Shown: positions 1 to 8,247, counted from the first letter of the stretch. The stretch: DNA of 64,000 bases from Streptomyces sp. AC550_RSS872 (GCF_019049285.1 NZ_JAGMUL010000043.1:1-64000), one strand, 5' to 3'. Program-made: numbers and translations. Notes: a model not told the origin generated them from the letters alone.

Positions 1-80
1 CCCCGTTTCCCCCGTACTCCCCCGTGTCCCCCCGCCGGACCCCCGTTCGGTCGTTCCCCCGGGTCCCCCGGTCTCGCTCC
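1..80. repeat. C-run low-complexity tract
   Basis: At least eight runs of four to six C separated by about 3 to 9 bases (CCCCCGT-like units) at the left edge of the window. On the minus strand these are G-runs suited to G-quadruplex formation. The rest of 1-304 contains no gene I can support; a 70-codon reading frame here is Pro/Arg/Ser-rich and looks non-coding. Confidence 0.6.
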
Positions 81-233
81 CGCCGACGCCTGGCCGGCGG
101 AAGGAGCGGATCCGGGGTAGCTCCGTTCCGGCGCCCCGTGTCGCCGGTACCGGAGCCGAACCCCTTCTCCGTGCCTCCACTCTCTCGTTCACGCACCTCG
201 GCCCCCATCCGCGCGCATACTCATCTCACCGGC

Positions 234-249
234 TAGGTACGCGTACTCA
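234..249. promoter_or_regulatory. Inverted repeat resembling a MacR box
   Basis: TAGGTAC-GC-GTACTCA lies 56 bp before the DUF4126 gene. From memory the MacR box is TGAGTACnnGTACTCA; this matches 14 of 16 positions. A MacRS-like system is encoded at 20497-22424 in this window. Regulation is inferred only from this similarity. Confidence 0.3.
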
Positions 250-304
250 GGCCTGCGCACTCATCCCCAAGCCCCTCTGTCGCCGACTGGTTACGATCAC
301 GTCC

Positions 305-919
305 GTGTCCATACTTCCCTTGATCTTCACCAGCGCCTGGGCCAGCGGCATCAACTCCTACGCCGTGGTCCTGCTGCTCGGCGTGTTCGGCGCGACCGGG
401 CTGAGCGAGGAGGTGCCCGAGGCGCTTCAGCGGCCGGACGTACTGATCGCGGCCGGTGTGCTGTTCCTGTGCGAGGCCGTCGCCGACAAGATCCCGTACG
501 TGGACTCGGCCTGGGACTCGGTGCACACCGTGATCCGGCCGGTGGCCGGCGCGGTCGTCGCGGCACTGCTCGCCGGACAGAGCGGGTCGCTGCCGGAGCT
601 GGCGGCGGGCGCGGTCGGCGGCTCCACGGCGCTGGTGAGCCACCTGGTCAAGGCCGGGACGCGGATGGCGGTCAACACCTCGCCGGAGCCGTTCAGCAAC
701 ATCGTGGTGAGCATCGCCGAGGATCTCGGGGTCGGCGCCCTCATCACCCTCGCGATCTTCTACCCCGTCGCTGCGGCGGTCATCGCGGGCACCCTGCTGC
801 TCGCCGGGCTGCTGCTGCTCCTCTTCCTGGTCTCGCGGATCCGTCGCTTCCTGCGGCGCAGGGCCGAGCGGCGGGCCGAGAAACGGCTCGGTCAGACGGT
901 GACCCAGCGGTCCGGCTGA
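305..919 (+). CDS. DUF4126 family membrane protein
   Basis: A 204-residue integral membrane protein with a GTG start. The N-terminus (PLIFTSAWASGINSYAVVL) and the repeated Gly/Ala-rich hydrophobic stretches are typical of DUF4126; roughly four or five membrane segments are visible. The C-terminal 25 residues are a strongly basic cytoplasmic tail rich in Arg. No catalytic motif is visible and the function is unknown. It ends 56 bp before the oxidoreductase gene on the same strand and may share a transcript with it. The upstream 300 bp are C-rich and hold a possible MacR-type inverted repeat. Confidence 0.8.
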   Translation: MSILPLIFTSAWASGINSYAVVLLLGVFGATGLSEEVPEALQRPDVLIAAGVLFLCEAVADKIPYVDSAWDSVHTVIRPVAGAVVAALLAGQSGSLPELAAGAVGGSTALVSHLVKAGTRMAVNTSPEPFSNIVVSIAEDLGVGALITLAIFYPVAAAVIAGTLLLAGLLLLLFLVSRIRRFLRRRAERRAEKRLGQTVTQRSG

Positions 920-974
920 GCTGTCGTTCGAGGTCAGTGGGCCGTTGTCAGTGGCGGCCGATAAAGTCCCACGC

Positions 975-2489
975 ATGGCACGGATTGCGGTGATCGGCGC
1001 CGGCATGGGCGCGATGGCGGCCGCTGCCCGGCTGGCCGTCGCGGGCCACCGGGTGGCGGTGTACGAGCGTACGGAGACGTACGGCGGAGCGGTGCGCGGC
1101 CTCGAGCGCGACGGCTTCGCGTTCGACACGGGCCCCGGGCTGCTCCCGCTCCCGGCCGTCTACCGCGACCTGTTCATCAAGACCGGCAAGGAGCCGCTGG
1201 AGGCGTGCGTCGAGCTGGTCCAGGTCGACCCTTCCGCGCGGCACGTCTTCGCGGACGGCACCGAGCTCTCCCTGCCGAACGCCTCGCGCGCGGGCGTCGT
1301 GGCCGCCCTCGACGAGGCGCTGGGCACCGGAACCGGCGCCCGCTGGGGCGACTTCCTGGTCCGCGCCCGCGAGGCCTGGGACCGCACGCGCAGGCCCCTG
1401 CTGGAGGAGCCCCTGTGGCCGAACTGGCAGGTGCTGGCCGACCGCGAGCCCTATCCCGCGGTCCCCCACAAGCGACTCCTGCGCACCCGCCGAGCCGGCA
1501 CCCTCGCCGAGGTCGGCGCCTGGGAGCTGCGCGACCCGCGGCTCGTCGCCCTGCTGGAGAGCCACGCGCTCGGCTACGGCCTGGACCCACGCGTGGCCCC
1601 GGCGAGCGCGGCGGTGCTGCCGTACCTGGAGCACGCGTTCGGGACCTGGTATGTGCGGGGCGGCATACGGGAGTTGGCGCGGGCCGTGTACGAGCGGTGC
1701 GTGGCCAGGAAGGTCGACTTCAGCTTCGGTGCCGAGGTCGTGCGCATTCGGGACAAGGACGGCCGAGCGGCGGGGGTGGAGTTGGCCGACGGGACGGCGG
1801 CGGAGGCGGACTTCGTGGTCGCCGGGGTGACTCCCGGGGTCCTGGACCGTCTCGTCCGGGAAGCACCGGTCCGAGGCGCGGACGAGGTCGCGCCCCAGCA
1901 CGGCGCAGCGAGCCGTCTGACGGTGCTGCTGGCCCTGCGAGGCGGCCGACCGGAAGGTGCGGCGCACCGCACAGTCGTGCACGCGGATAGTCGCGAGACC
2001 GAGCTGGACGCCCTGTTCGGCACCGCTCCCGGCGTGCCCGCGAGGCCCACGGTCACCGTACTGCGGCCCGACGACCCCGAACTGGTTCCGGACCCCGGCC
2101 ATGAGGCGATCACGCTCAGCTCGGTGGTGCCCGCACAGACCGACCGGAGCCGGGCGGAGCCGGAGGTCTTCGACCTGCACGCCGAGAATCTGATCGCCGC
2201 CGCCGAGCGTGCCGTGCCGGGCCTGCACGGCCGCCTCCTCTGGCACGAGGTGTGTACTCCGGCCGACATCGCGGAGACGACCGGCGCGCAGGGCGGAGCG
2301 GTTCCGGCGCCTGCGCTCGCCGCGGGCGAAGGACGTCTGCTGCACCCGTCCAACAGCACAGCCATACCCGGCCTGTTCACCGTGGGCGGCTGGTCCCACC
2401 CCGGCGGCGGTCTGCCTCACGCCGGTATGTCGGGCGCGCTGGTGGCCGGGCTGATCGTGGAGGGGCCGGAATTCCGGGGCTCGCAGTGA
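975..2489 (+). CDS. CrtI-like FAD-dependent oxidoreductase
   Basis: A 504-residue protein of the phytoene desaturase / amine oxidase flavoprotein superfamily. The N-terminal dinucleotide-binding motif VIGAGMGAMAAAARLA starts at about residue 5, followed by an acidic strand end and GGAVRGLERDGFAFDTGPGLL, the family pattern. The C-terminal GLFTVGGWSHPGGGLPHAGMSG is the second FAD-contacting motif of carotenoid desaturases and isomerases. The ATG at 975 is preferred over an upstream GTG at 945 because the Rossmann motif normally begins within a few residues of the start. No other carotenoid genes are nearby, so the substrate cannot be named. Confidence 0.82.
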   Translation: MARIAVIGAGMGAMAAAARLAVAGHRVAVYERTETYGGAVRGLERDGFAFDTGPGLLPLPAVYRDLFIKTGKEPLEACVELVQVDPSARHVFADGTELSLPNASRAGVVAALDEALGTGTGARWGDFLVRAREAWDRTRRPLLEEPLWPNWQVLADREPYPAVPHKRLLRTRRAGTLAEVGAWELRDPRLVALLESHALGYGLDPRVAPASAAVLPYLEHAFGTWYVRGGIRELARAVYERCVARKVDFSFGAEVVRIRDKDGRAAGVELADGTAAEADFVVAGVTPGVLDRLVREAPVRGADEVAPQHGAASRLTVLLALRGGRPEGAAHRTVVHADSRETELDALFGTAPGVPARPTVTVLRPDDPELVPDPGHEAITLSSVVPAQTDRSRAEPEVFDLHAENLIAAAERAVPGLHGRLLWHEVCTPADIAETTGAQGGAVPAPALAAGEGRLLHPSNSTAIPGLFTVGGWSHPGGGLPHAGMSGALVAGLIVEGPEFRGSQ

Positions 2490-2546
2490 TCCCCGCGTAG
2501 GGCGTCTCGCGGAGGGCGCCCCGTCGGCCCATCGGCTCGTCCGCCG

Positions 2547-3518
2547 TCAGAAGCGGTACTGCTCGTCGTACCCGTTCCCCTGGCCCTGGCCCTGCTGCCG
2601 GCCGTCGCCCTGGTACGGGTACTGCTGCTCCGGCGGGAGTTCGCCGCCGTACGCCTCGTCGGTGCGCTGCTGCGGGACCCAGACGCCGCCGGGCGGGGTC
2701 TCGCCGTAGGTGCCGGTGCCGGTCGCGTACTGGTCCTGGGCGTAGCCCTGCTGGCCGTACTGCTGCTGGCCGTAGGCGTCGTAGGAGGCGTCGCCGTAGG
2801 TCTGGGTGCCGATGTACGGGTCGGAGTAGGCGGCGTACTGCTGCTGTCCGGTGGCGTCGTAGCCGTACTGCTGCTGGTCGTAGCCGGTGTAGCCGGCGTC
2901 GTACCCATAGTTCTGGTCGGCCGTCGCGTACTGGTCCTGGGGCTGACCGGCGGCCGCGTAGTTCTGGTCGGCGGCGGCGTAGGCGGGGTCGCTGTATATG
3001 CCGTACGAGCCGGTGTCCTCCGGGAGGGGCTGCGGCTCGTAGACGGAGGTCGTCTCCGCGGCCGTGGGCCGGGCCGGGCGGGAGGGGGTGAAGACGTCGT
3101 CGCGGTCGTAGTCGTCCTGGTCGTAACCGAGGTTGTCCTGGCTGTGGTTGGCGTCGTTGCCCGCGAAGCCGCCGGTCGCCTCGAGGTCGGAGACCTCCAG
3201 GGTCGGCTCCTGGCGGTCCGGTTCGCCGCGGCGGCGCTTGGCGGCGGCCAGGGGGCCGAGGGCCGGTGCGGAGACGGCCCAGCCGGCCGAGAAGCCGCGG
3301 CGGAACGACAGCGTGACGTAGGTCTGGCCGACCGCGAACGCCGCCGCGCCCAGGCCGATGACGATGACGGACGGGATCAGTACCCCGACCACGACGCCGA
3401 GGAAGCCGACGAAGGCGAGCAGCCGCCAGCGCAGCCGCGCCTTGTACTGCAACAGCACTTCGCCCAGCAGCCACAGCGCGACGATGCCGAACGCGATGTA
3501 GAGGACCGTCCAGCCCAT
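2547..3518 (-). CDS. Membrane protein with Tyr/Gln-rich tail
   Basis: A 323-residue protein. Residues 1-90 hold two or three hydrophobic segments (VLYIAFGIVALWLLGEVLL and FVGFLGVVVGVLIPSVIVIG among them). From about residue 120 to the end the chain is low complexity: repeated YGYD, QQQY, DQYAT and AYGQQQYG units, rich in Tyr, Gln, Gly, Asp and Ala and nearly free of hydrophobic aliphatics. This resembles prion-like disordered domains. It lies 57 bp downstream of metF on the same strand. I do not recognise a named family or function; a membrane-anchored scaffold is only a guess. Confidence 0.8.
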   Translation of the reverse strand: MGWTVLYIAFGIVALWLLGEVLLQYKARLRWRLLAFVGFLGVVVGVLIPSVIVIGLGAAAFAVGQTYVTLSFRRGFSAGWAVSAPALGPLAAAKRRRGEPDRQEPTLEVSDLEATGGFAGNDANHSQDNLGYDQDDYDRDDVFTPSRPARPTAAETTSVYEPQPLPEDTGSYGIYSDPAYAAADQNYAAAGQPQDQYATADQNYGYDAGYTGYDQQQYGYDATGQQQYAAYSDPYIGTQTYGDASYDAYGQQQYGQQGYAQDQYATGTGTYGETPPGGVWVPQQRTDEAYGGELPPEQQYPYQGDGRQQGQGQGNGYDEQYRF

Positions 3519-3575
3519 GTACGCCCCTCTCCCAGTGGCCGCCTACGCAGTGTGACGTATATCAGGACGGCCGGT

Positions 3576-4499
3576 CTAGGCCTGCGGTGGGTGGTGCAGG
3601 CCCAGGTTCTCGTAGATTTCCAGCGTCGCCGTGGAGTTGTTGAGCGTGATGAAGTGCAGTCCGGGCACTCCCTCGGCCAGCAGCCGTGCGCAGAACTCCG
3701 TGGCGAACTCGATGCCAATGGAGCGTACAGCCGCCGGATCGTCCTTTGCTGTGAGGATCCGCTCTTTCAGGGCGGCCGGGAAAGAGGCGTTGGTGAGGGA
3801 CGGGATCCGCTCCAGCGTCCTTACGCTGGCGATCGGCATGATCTCCGGAATGATCGGGGTGTCGCAGCCGGCGGCCGAGACACGGTCACGCAACCGCAGG
3901 TAGTCCTCGGGTTCGAAGAACATTTGCGTGATCGCGTAGTCCGCGCCGGCACGGCACTTGCCGATGAAGTGACTGACGTCCGTCTCCCAGTCGGCGGAGC
4001 GCGGGTGCATCGCCGGGAAGGCCGCGACGCCGACGCAGAAATCTCCGGACGCCTTGATCAGTTCGACGAGCTCGGCGGCGTAGGTCAGACCCTGCGGGTG
4101 CCGCACCCAGTCACCCAGCGGGTCGCCGGGCGGGTCGCCGCGCAGCGCCAGCATGTTGCGGATCCCGGCGTCGGCGTACTGGCCGATGATGTTGCGCAGG
4201 TCGGCCACCGAGTGGTCGACGGCGGTGAGGTGGGCGATCGGGGTGAGCGTGGTGTCCGAGGCGATGGCCTCGGTCGCCTTGACCGTGCCCGCGCGGGTGG
4301 AGCCGCCCGCGCCGTAGGTCACGGAGACGAAGTCGGGTCCGACCGCCTCGACCCGGCGCAGCGCGTTCCACAGGTTCCGCTCGCCCTTCGGGGTCTTGGG
4401 GGCGTAGAACTCGAAGGAGTACGTCGTCTTGCCGGTCGCGAGCATCTCGCGCACGGTACGAGCGTGGTCCGATCTGATGGATGCGGTGCCGAGGGCCAT
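3576..4499 (-). CDS. metF: Methylenetetrahydrofolate reductase
   Basis: A 307-residue flavoprotein that reduces 5,10-methylenetetrahydrofolate to 5-methyltetrahydrofolate, the methyl donor for methionine synthesis. The family signature YSFEFYAPKTPKGERNLW near residue 26 contains the catalytic Glu, followed by DFVSVTYGAGGSTR and the ALRGDPPGDP loop that binds FAD and folate. The length equals that of other bacterial MetF proteins. The start at 4499 is an ATG. A 10-5-10 palindrome lies 68-92 bp upstream and may be the operator. The membrane protein with the Tyr/Gln tail follows on the same strand. Confidence 0.96.
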   Translation of the reverse strand: MALGTASIRSDHARTVREMLATGKTTYSFEFYAPKTPKGERNLWNALRRVEAVGPDFVSVTYGAGGSTRAGTVKATEAIASDTTLTPIAHLTAVDHSVADLRNIIGQYADAGIRNMLALRGDPPGDPLGDWVRHPQGLTYAAELVELIKASGDFCVGVAAFPAMHPRSADWETDVSHFIGKCRAGADYAITQMFFEPEDYLRLRDRVSAAGCDTPIIPEIMPIASVRTLERIPSLTNASFPAALKERILTAKDDPAAVRSIGIEFATEFCARLLAEGVPGLHFITLNNSTATLEIYENLGLHHPPQA

Positions 4500-4566
4500 A
4501 CTCGCAGGTTAACCAGGGGCCCTCGGTCCCCCAACCGGGCGCCGGACATTTGCCCGAATTGTCGGG

Positions 4567-4591
4567 TTGTTGTCCACGCCTTGGACAACAA
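4567..4591. promoter_or_regulatory. 10-5-10 palindrome upstream of metF
   Basis: Perfect arms TTGTTGTCCA (4567-4576) and TGGACAACAA (4582-4591) with a 5-base centre. It lies in the 223-bp region between metF (minus strand) and the thiE stop. A second, weaker GGACA/TGTC inverted repeat sits next to it at about 4545-4566. It is either an operator for metF or a structured leader; no known family is recognised. Confidence 0.5.
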
Positions 4592-4722
4592 GGGGTAACA
4601 GAGCAACATCACCGGGGCCGGACGGAGCCCCGGGGCCGTGAATCGCCACGGCACCGACCACTGGCTGAGACGGACCAGGGACGAAAGTGAGACGCGGATC
4701 CTTGAGGAAACGCGGCGCCGGC

Positions 4723-5385
4723 CTACGCCTGCCGCAGCCGCTTCGCGAACTCCGCCGCCGCCCCGGCCGGGTCGGCGGCCTCGGTGATCGCCCGTACGAC
4801 GACGACGCGGCGGGCGCCCGCCTCCAGCACCTCGTCGAGGTTGGTCAGGTCGATGCCGCCGATGGCGAACCAGGGACGGTCCGTGCCCAGCGCGGCGGTA
4901 CGACGGACCAGGTCGAGGCCGGGGGCGTGGCGGCCGGGCTTGGTGGGGGTGGGCCAGCAGGGGCCGGTGCAGAAGTAGTCCACGCCCTCCTGGACGGCGG
5001 CCGCGGAGGCCTCTGACTCGGCGTGCGTCGAGCGGCCGACGAGGATGTCGCCGCCGAGGATCGCGCGGGCGACGGGGACGGGGAGGTCGCCCTGGCCGAG
5101 GTGCAGGACGTCGGCGCCGGCGGCGTGGGCCACGTCGGCACGGTCGTTGACCGCGAGAAGCTTGCCGTGCCGGGCGCATGCGTCGGCGAAGACCTTCAGA
5201 TGCTCCAGCTCCTCGGCCGCCTCCATGCCCTTGTCGCGCAGCTGCACGATGTCCACGCCGCCGGCCAGCACGGCGTCCAGGAACTCCGCGAGGTCGCCCT
5301 GCCGCTTACGGGCGTCGGTGCAGAGATAGAGCCGGGCGTCGGCGAGCTGAGCGCGGGCGGTGCCTGAGGCGGCGGTGTCGGACAT
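4723..5385 (-). CDS. thiE: Thiamine phosphate synthase
   Basis: A 220-residue TIM-barrel enzyme that joins hydroxymethylpyrimidine pyrophosphate and thiazole phosphate to make thiamine phosphate. Visible motifs are VDIVQLRDKG (phosphate/Mg site), LAVNDRADVA, DVLHLGQGDLP, GRSTHAESEA and YFCTGPCWPTPTKPG, and the C-terminal FAIGGI phosphate grip. The ATG at 5385 (MSDTAAS) has an AGGGGG ribosome site just upstream, so I prefer it to a longer frame beginning at 5448. No TPP riboswitch is visible before this gene, unlike thiO. It is separated from the next gene upstream by about 700 bp. Confidence 0.95.
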   Translation of the reverse strand: MSDTAASGTARAQLADARLYLCTDARKRQGDLAEFLDAVLAGGVDIVQLRDKGMEAAEELEHLKVFADACARHGKLLAVNDRADVAHAAGADVLHLGQGDLPVPVARAILGGDILVGRSTHAESEASAAAVQEGVDYFCTGPCWPTPTKPGRHAPGLDLVRRTAALGTDRPWFAIGGIDLTNLDEVLEAGARRVVVVRAITEAADPAGAAAEFAKRLRQA

Positions 5386-5506
5386 GCGGGAGCCCCCTGT
5401 GATCGGGTTGCCGGGCGGATGCGTCGGGCCGGTGCCGGACGGTGGCACGGTATCCGGAGCGGCACGGTACCTGGGGCAGGACGCGGGGTCGCGGCCGGTG
5501 GGCGGT

Positions 5507-5556
5507 GGGCTTGAGGTCCGCGGGCTTGAGGTCCGCGGGCTTGAGGTCCGCGGGCT
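5507..5556. repeat. 15-bp tandem repeat, 3.3 copies
   Basis: Three exact copies of GGGCTTGAGGTCCGC at 5507-5521, 5522-5536 and 5537-5551, then five bases of a fourth. It lies in the thiE upstream region. Confidence 0.9.
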
Positions 5557-5583
5557 GCGGTGGGCGCGGGGCCTGCGGACTCA

Positions 5584-5618
5584 TGGCTGCTGGCTGCTGG
5601 CTGCTGGCTGCTGGCCGC
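5584..5618. repeat. 7-bp tandem repeat, 5 copies
   Basis: Four exact copies of TGGCTGC from 5584 and a fifth variant copy TGGCCGC, 28 bp after the 15-bp array. Arrays of this type often vary in copy number between strains. Confidence 0.85.
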
Positions 5619-6082
5619 TTGCCCGGAGCCAGGGCAGCGACACCGGCCCGGCGCTGTGGCAGCACCACGGCCGGCACCCGGCCCGTCAGCACCCGGCCCT
5701 GCCCGCACGACAGACTTCGGCACCGGCACTGTGGCCGGAACCCAGGCGTGCCATGCCGGTCGCCCGCTCGTGGCCCCACGGCAAACTCGAAGCCGCAGCG
5801 CGACCAACGGCCGCCACCCGAGGGTGGGCGTGCGATGCAGGCCAGCCAGGGGTGTTGCCGCCGACCCGGGTCGGATGCCACCCCGGCGCAGGCCAAGGTG
5901 TCACCGACGTACGGTCGGGACCCGAGGGGCCCGTGCGGCAGGCACTCCGCCGACAGGCCCTCGCCAGGCGCGGCCAAGTCGCGCCCTCGGCCCCTGCGGG
6001 CCACAGCCGCAGTCACCCGCGACCGTGGCCCGCTGGGCGCCCCGGCCCGTACGCCGGACGGTGTTCGGATCTGTTGGTGGGA

Positions 6083-6454
6083 TCAGACGGCGAGCGCCTG
6101 GGCGCGGCGCTTCACCTCCGTGCCGCGATTCTCGCTGAGGGCCTGTGCGGGGGTGCCGGGCAGACTCTCGTCGGGGGTGAAGAGCCACTCCAGCATCTCT
6201 TCGTCGGTGAAGCCGTCGTCCCGCAGGAGCGTCAGGGTCCCGGACAGGCCCTTGACGACCTTCTGCTCGGCCCCGTCGATGAAGGCGGCGGGGACGTGCA
6301 GTGCGCGGTTCTCACCACGGCGTACGGCGATGAGCTGGCCCTCCTTGACCAGCTGCCGCACACGCGTCACCTCGACATCGAGCATTTCTGCGATGTCGGG
6401 CAGCGTGAGCCAGGCGGGGACGAGAGCATCGATCTTTGCGTCAATCTCGGTCAC
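6083..6454 (-). CDS. Rv2175c family DNA-binding protein
   Basis: A 123-residue protein with an N-terminal winged-helix/HTH segment (LTLPDIAEMLDVEVTRVRQLVKEGQLIAVRRG, about residues 15-46) and a C-terminal domain (VVKGLSGTLTLLRDDGFTDEEMLEWLFTPDESLPG) characteristic of the Rv2175c family. In M. tuberculosis Rv2175c is phosphorylated by its neighbour, the Ser/Thr kinase PknL, which affects DNA binding. Here a PknL-like kinase lies about 4.2 kb away, beyond the thiamine genes. The GTG at 6454 is chosen because the conserved region starts a few residues later; 6505 is an alternative ATG. Confidence 0.82.
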   Translation of the reverse strand: MTEIDAKIDALVPAWLTLPDIAEMLDVEVTRVRQLVKEGQLIAVRRGENRALHVPAAFIDGAEQKVVKGLSGTLTLLRDDGFTDEEMLEWLFTPDESLPGTPAQALSENRGTEVKRRAQALAV

Positions 6455-6523
6455 GGAAACAAGCCTGCCATCTGCCACTGACAGTCGGAAGCCAGGCCGG
6501 GCCACCCGGGCAGGGCCGGCGCG

Positions 6524-7753
6524 CTACGCCGTCGCCGCCTTCATCGGCTTTGCGGGGTCCACCAGCAGCTCCGCGTTCATCGGCGTGCCCGCCTCGATCA
6601 GCCGCCGCCCCTGCGCCAGGTCCCTCGGCCGGCCCACCGCCAGCAGGGCGACGAGACGCTCGCCCTTCAGCCAGCAGACACTCCAGGCGGGCCCCGACGG
6701 GTCGCCGCGCCACAGCAGCGTGTCGGCCGCGGCGTGATGGCCGGCGTACTGAACGAAACGGCCGAACTGCTCGGACCAGAAGTACGGCACGGGGTCGTAG
6801 ACCGCGGAGGTCTCACCGAGGATGTTCGCGGCGACCGTACGAGGGCCCTGGAGAGCGTTGTCCCAGTGGTGGACCAGCAGGCGCTCGCCATACCTTCCCG
6901 AAGGGAAGGAGGCGCAGTCGCCGACCGCGTAGACGTCCGGCACGGAGGTGCGCAGGCGGTCGTCGGCCACGACCTCGCCGTGCGTTCCCAGCTCGATGCC
7001 CGAGCCGGCCAGCCAGGCCGTGGCGGGCCGGGCCCCGATGCCGACCACGACGGCGCCCGCCGGAAGCCGCGAGCCGTCGTCGAGGATCACTGCCCCGGGC
7101 TCGACGCGCTCCACGCGCGCGTGCGTGCGCAGCACCGCCCCGCTGTCCTCGTACCAGGCGCTCATCGGCGCCGCCACCTCCGCGGGCAGCGCTCCCGCGA
7201 GCGGCCGGTCGGCGGCCTCCACGACGGTCACCGCGCAGCCCGCCTCGCGCGCGGCCGTGGCGAACTCCGCGCCGATCCAGCCCGCGCCGACGACCACGAT
7301 GTCGTGCTGCCGCGCGAGCACCGGCCGCAGCCGCTCGGCGTCGTCCAGGGTGCGCAGCAGATGCACACCGGCCACGCCCTCCGTGCCCGGCAGCCGGATC
7401 GGTTCGGCGCCGGTGGCGAGGACGAGGGCGTCGTACGGGACCGGCCCGGCCTCGGTGTCCAGTTCGTGGTCGGCGGGGCGCACGCCCAGCACCTCGCGGC
7501 CCAGCCGCAGTTCGATGCCGAGTGCCTCGAAGTCGACGTCGAAGGCGGAGCCCTCGGCCTTTCCGAGCAGTACGGCCTTGGACAGGGGCGGCCGGTCGTA
7601 CGGCTGGTGGGGCTCGGCGCCGATCAGGGTGACGGTCCCGGTGAAGCCCTGTTCCCGCAGGGCGACCGCTGTCTGCACCCCGGCCATGCCCGCACCGGCG
7701 ATGACCACGCGGGACGTCGGTGACGTGCCCAGTTGCTGCGTCTGCTCGCTCAC
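6524..7753 (-). CDS. FAD-dependent ferredoxin reductase-like oxidoreductase
   Basis: A 409-residue flavoprotein of the BphA4/putidaredoxin reductase type. The first dinucleotide fold VVIAGAGMAGVQTAVALREQG lies near residue 15, the FAD-contacting PYDRPPLSKAVLLG follows, the NAD-binding VVVGAGWIGAEFATAAREAG sits mid-protein, and DVYAVGDCASFP is the C-terminal FAD motif. Such enzymes pass electrons from NAD(P)H to a 2Fe-2S ferredoxin. No ferredoxin or P450 gene is adjacent, so the partner is unknown. The GTG at 7753 is preferred over an upstream frame beginning at 7849, which would overlap the neighbouring gene. Confidence 0.88.
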   Translation of the reverse strand: MSEQTQQLGTSPTSRVVIAGAGMAGVQTAVALREQGFTGTVTLIGAEPHQPYDRPPLSKAVLLGKAEGSAFDVDFEALGIELRLGREVLGVRPADHELDTEAGPVPYDALVLATGAEPIRLPGTEGVAGVHLLRTLDDAERLRPVLARQHDIVVVGAGWIGAEFATAAREAGCAVTVVEAADRPLAGALPAEVAAPMSAWYEDSGAVLRTHARVERVEPGAVILDDGSRLPAGAVVVGIGARPATAWLAGSGIELGTHGEVVADDRLRTSVPDVYAVGDCASFPSGRYGERLLVHHWDNALQGPRTVAANILGETSAVYDPVPYFWSEQFGRFVQYAGHHAAADTLLWRGDPSGPAWSVCWLKGERLVALLAVGRPRDLAQGRRLIEAGTPMNAELLVDPAKPMKAATA

Positions 7754-7785
7754 CTGATCACCATAGACAAGTGACTGTTCGTCAG

Positions 7786-8190
7786 TCAGGGGGCGTGCTG
7801 GGTGAGCTGCTCCACAACGCTGGTTCCCGAGCCGTCCTGCGACTCCCACTCCCAGGTCTCGTCCAGTCGCACCCGCCCGTCGGGCAGTTCGACCACCGTC
7901 GACACACAGTGCCCCGACGAGGTCGTCCCGTCCCGCTTCAGCTGTACGTACCGGAAGTCCAGCCGGTCACCGTCCCTGGTGCCCACCAGGTGCCCGCGCA
8001 CGACGTCTCCGCCGCTGTACTCGGCCCAGATCTCGCCGTCCTTCTCGTGGTACGTGAACCGGGTGCGGGTACCCACCTGACCTGGGGCTTGGTCGGCCAC
8101 GGGGGCGAGGACGAGACCGTCGAGAGATCTATGGGGCGGGGCGGAGCCCCTGGTTTGAGGGTGGTGGTGGGAGACGGGCGGGCGGGCCAC
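7786..8190 (-). CDS. Small beta-rich protein often annotated N-acetylglutamate synthase
   Basis: A 134-codon frame. Residues 40-130 (FTYHEKDGEIWAEYSGGDVVRGHLVG through LDETWEWES) match a widespread family of about 110-residue proteins that databases often mislabel as N-acetylglutamate synthase; I know of no proven function. The first 22 codons do not look coding: they include a GGGGCGGAGCCCC element that recurs in intergenic DNA at about 36690. The real start is therefore uncertain; GTG codons at 8100 and 8079 are alternatives. The divergent thiO riboswitch begins about 60 bp away. Confidence 0.6.
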   Translation of the reverse strand: MARPPVSHHHPQTRGSAPPHRSLDGLVLAPVADQAPGQVGTRTRFTYHEKDGEIWAEYSGGDVVRGHLVGTRDGDRLDFRYVQLKRDGTTSSGHCVSTVVELPDGRVRLDETWEWESQDGSGTSVVEQLTQHAP

Positions 8191-8247
8191 GGGCGAAGGC
8201 TCCCTTACTGAGACTTACGGCGGACGGCTAGGGTGGCCAACGTAGAG

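Larger units (their letters stand above)
5386..6082. other. 697-bp intergenic region
   Basis: Between the thiE start and the stop of the Rv2175c-type gene. It carries two short tandem arrays and otherwise only frames with implausible composition. No riboswitch, tRNA or convincing coding region is visible. The thiE promoter presumably lies in it. Confidence 0.55.

Noticed and set aside
24..236. 70-codon frame at the left edge
   Set aside because: Composition is that of C-rich DNA, no motif and no ribosome site; not supported.
948..2420. Long minus-strand frame opposite the CrtI-like gene
   Set aside because: Arg/Gly/Pro/Ala-rich composition, mirror of a real gene with good motifs; a GC-bias shadow.
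3144..4598. Plus-strand 484-codon frame opposite metF
   Set aside because: It covers the well-supported metF and membrane protein genes and has no motif.
5386..5700. TPP riboswitch before thiE
   Set aside because: No CTGAGA or ACCTGAT-type block on the relevant strand; only thiO has one.
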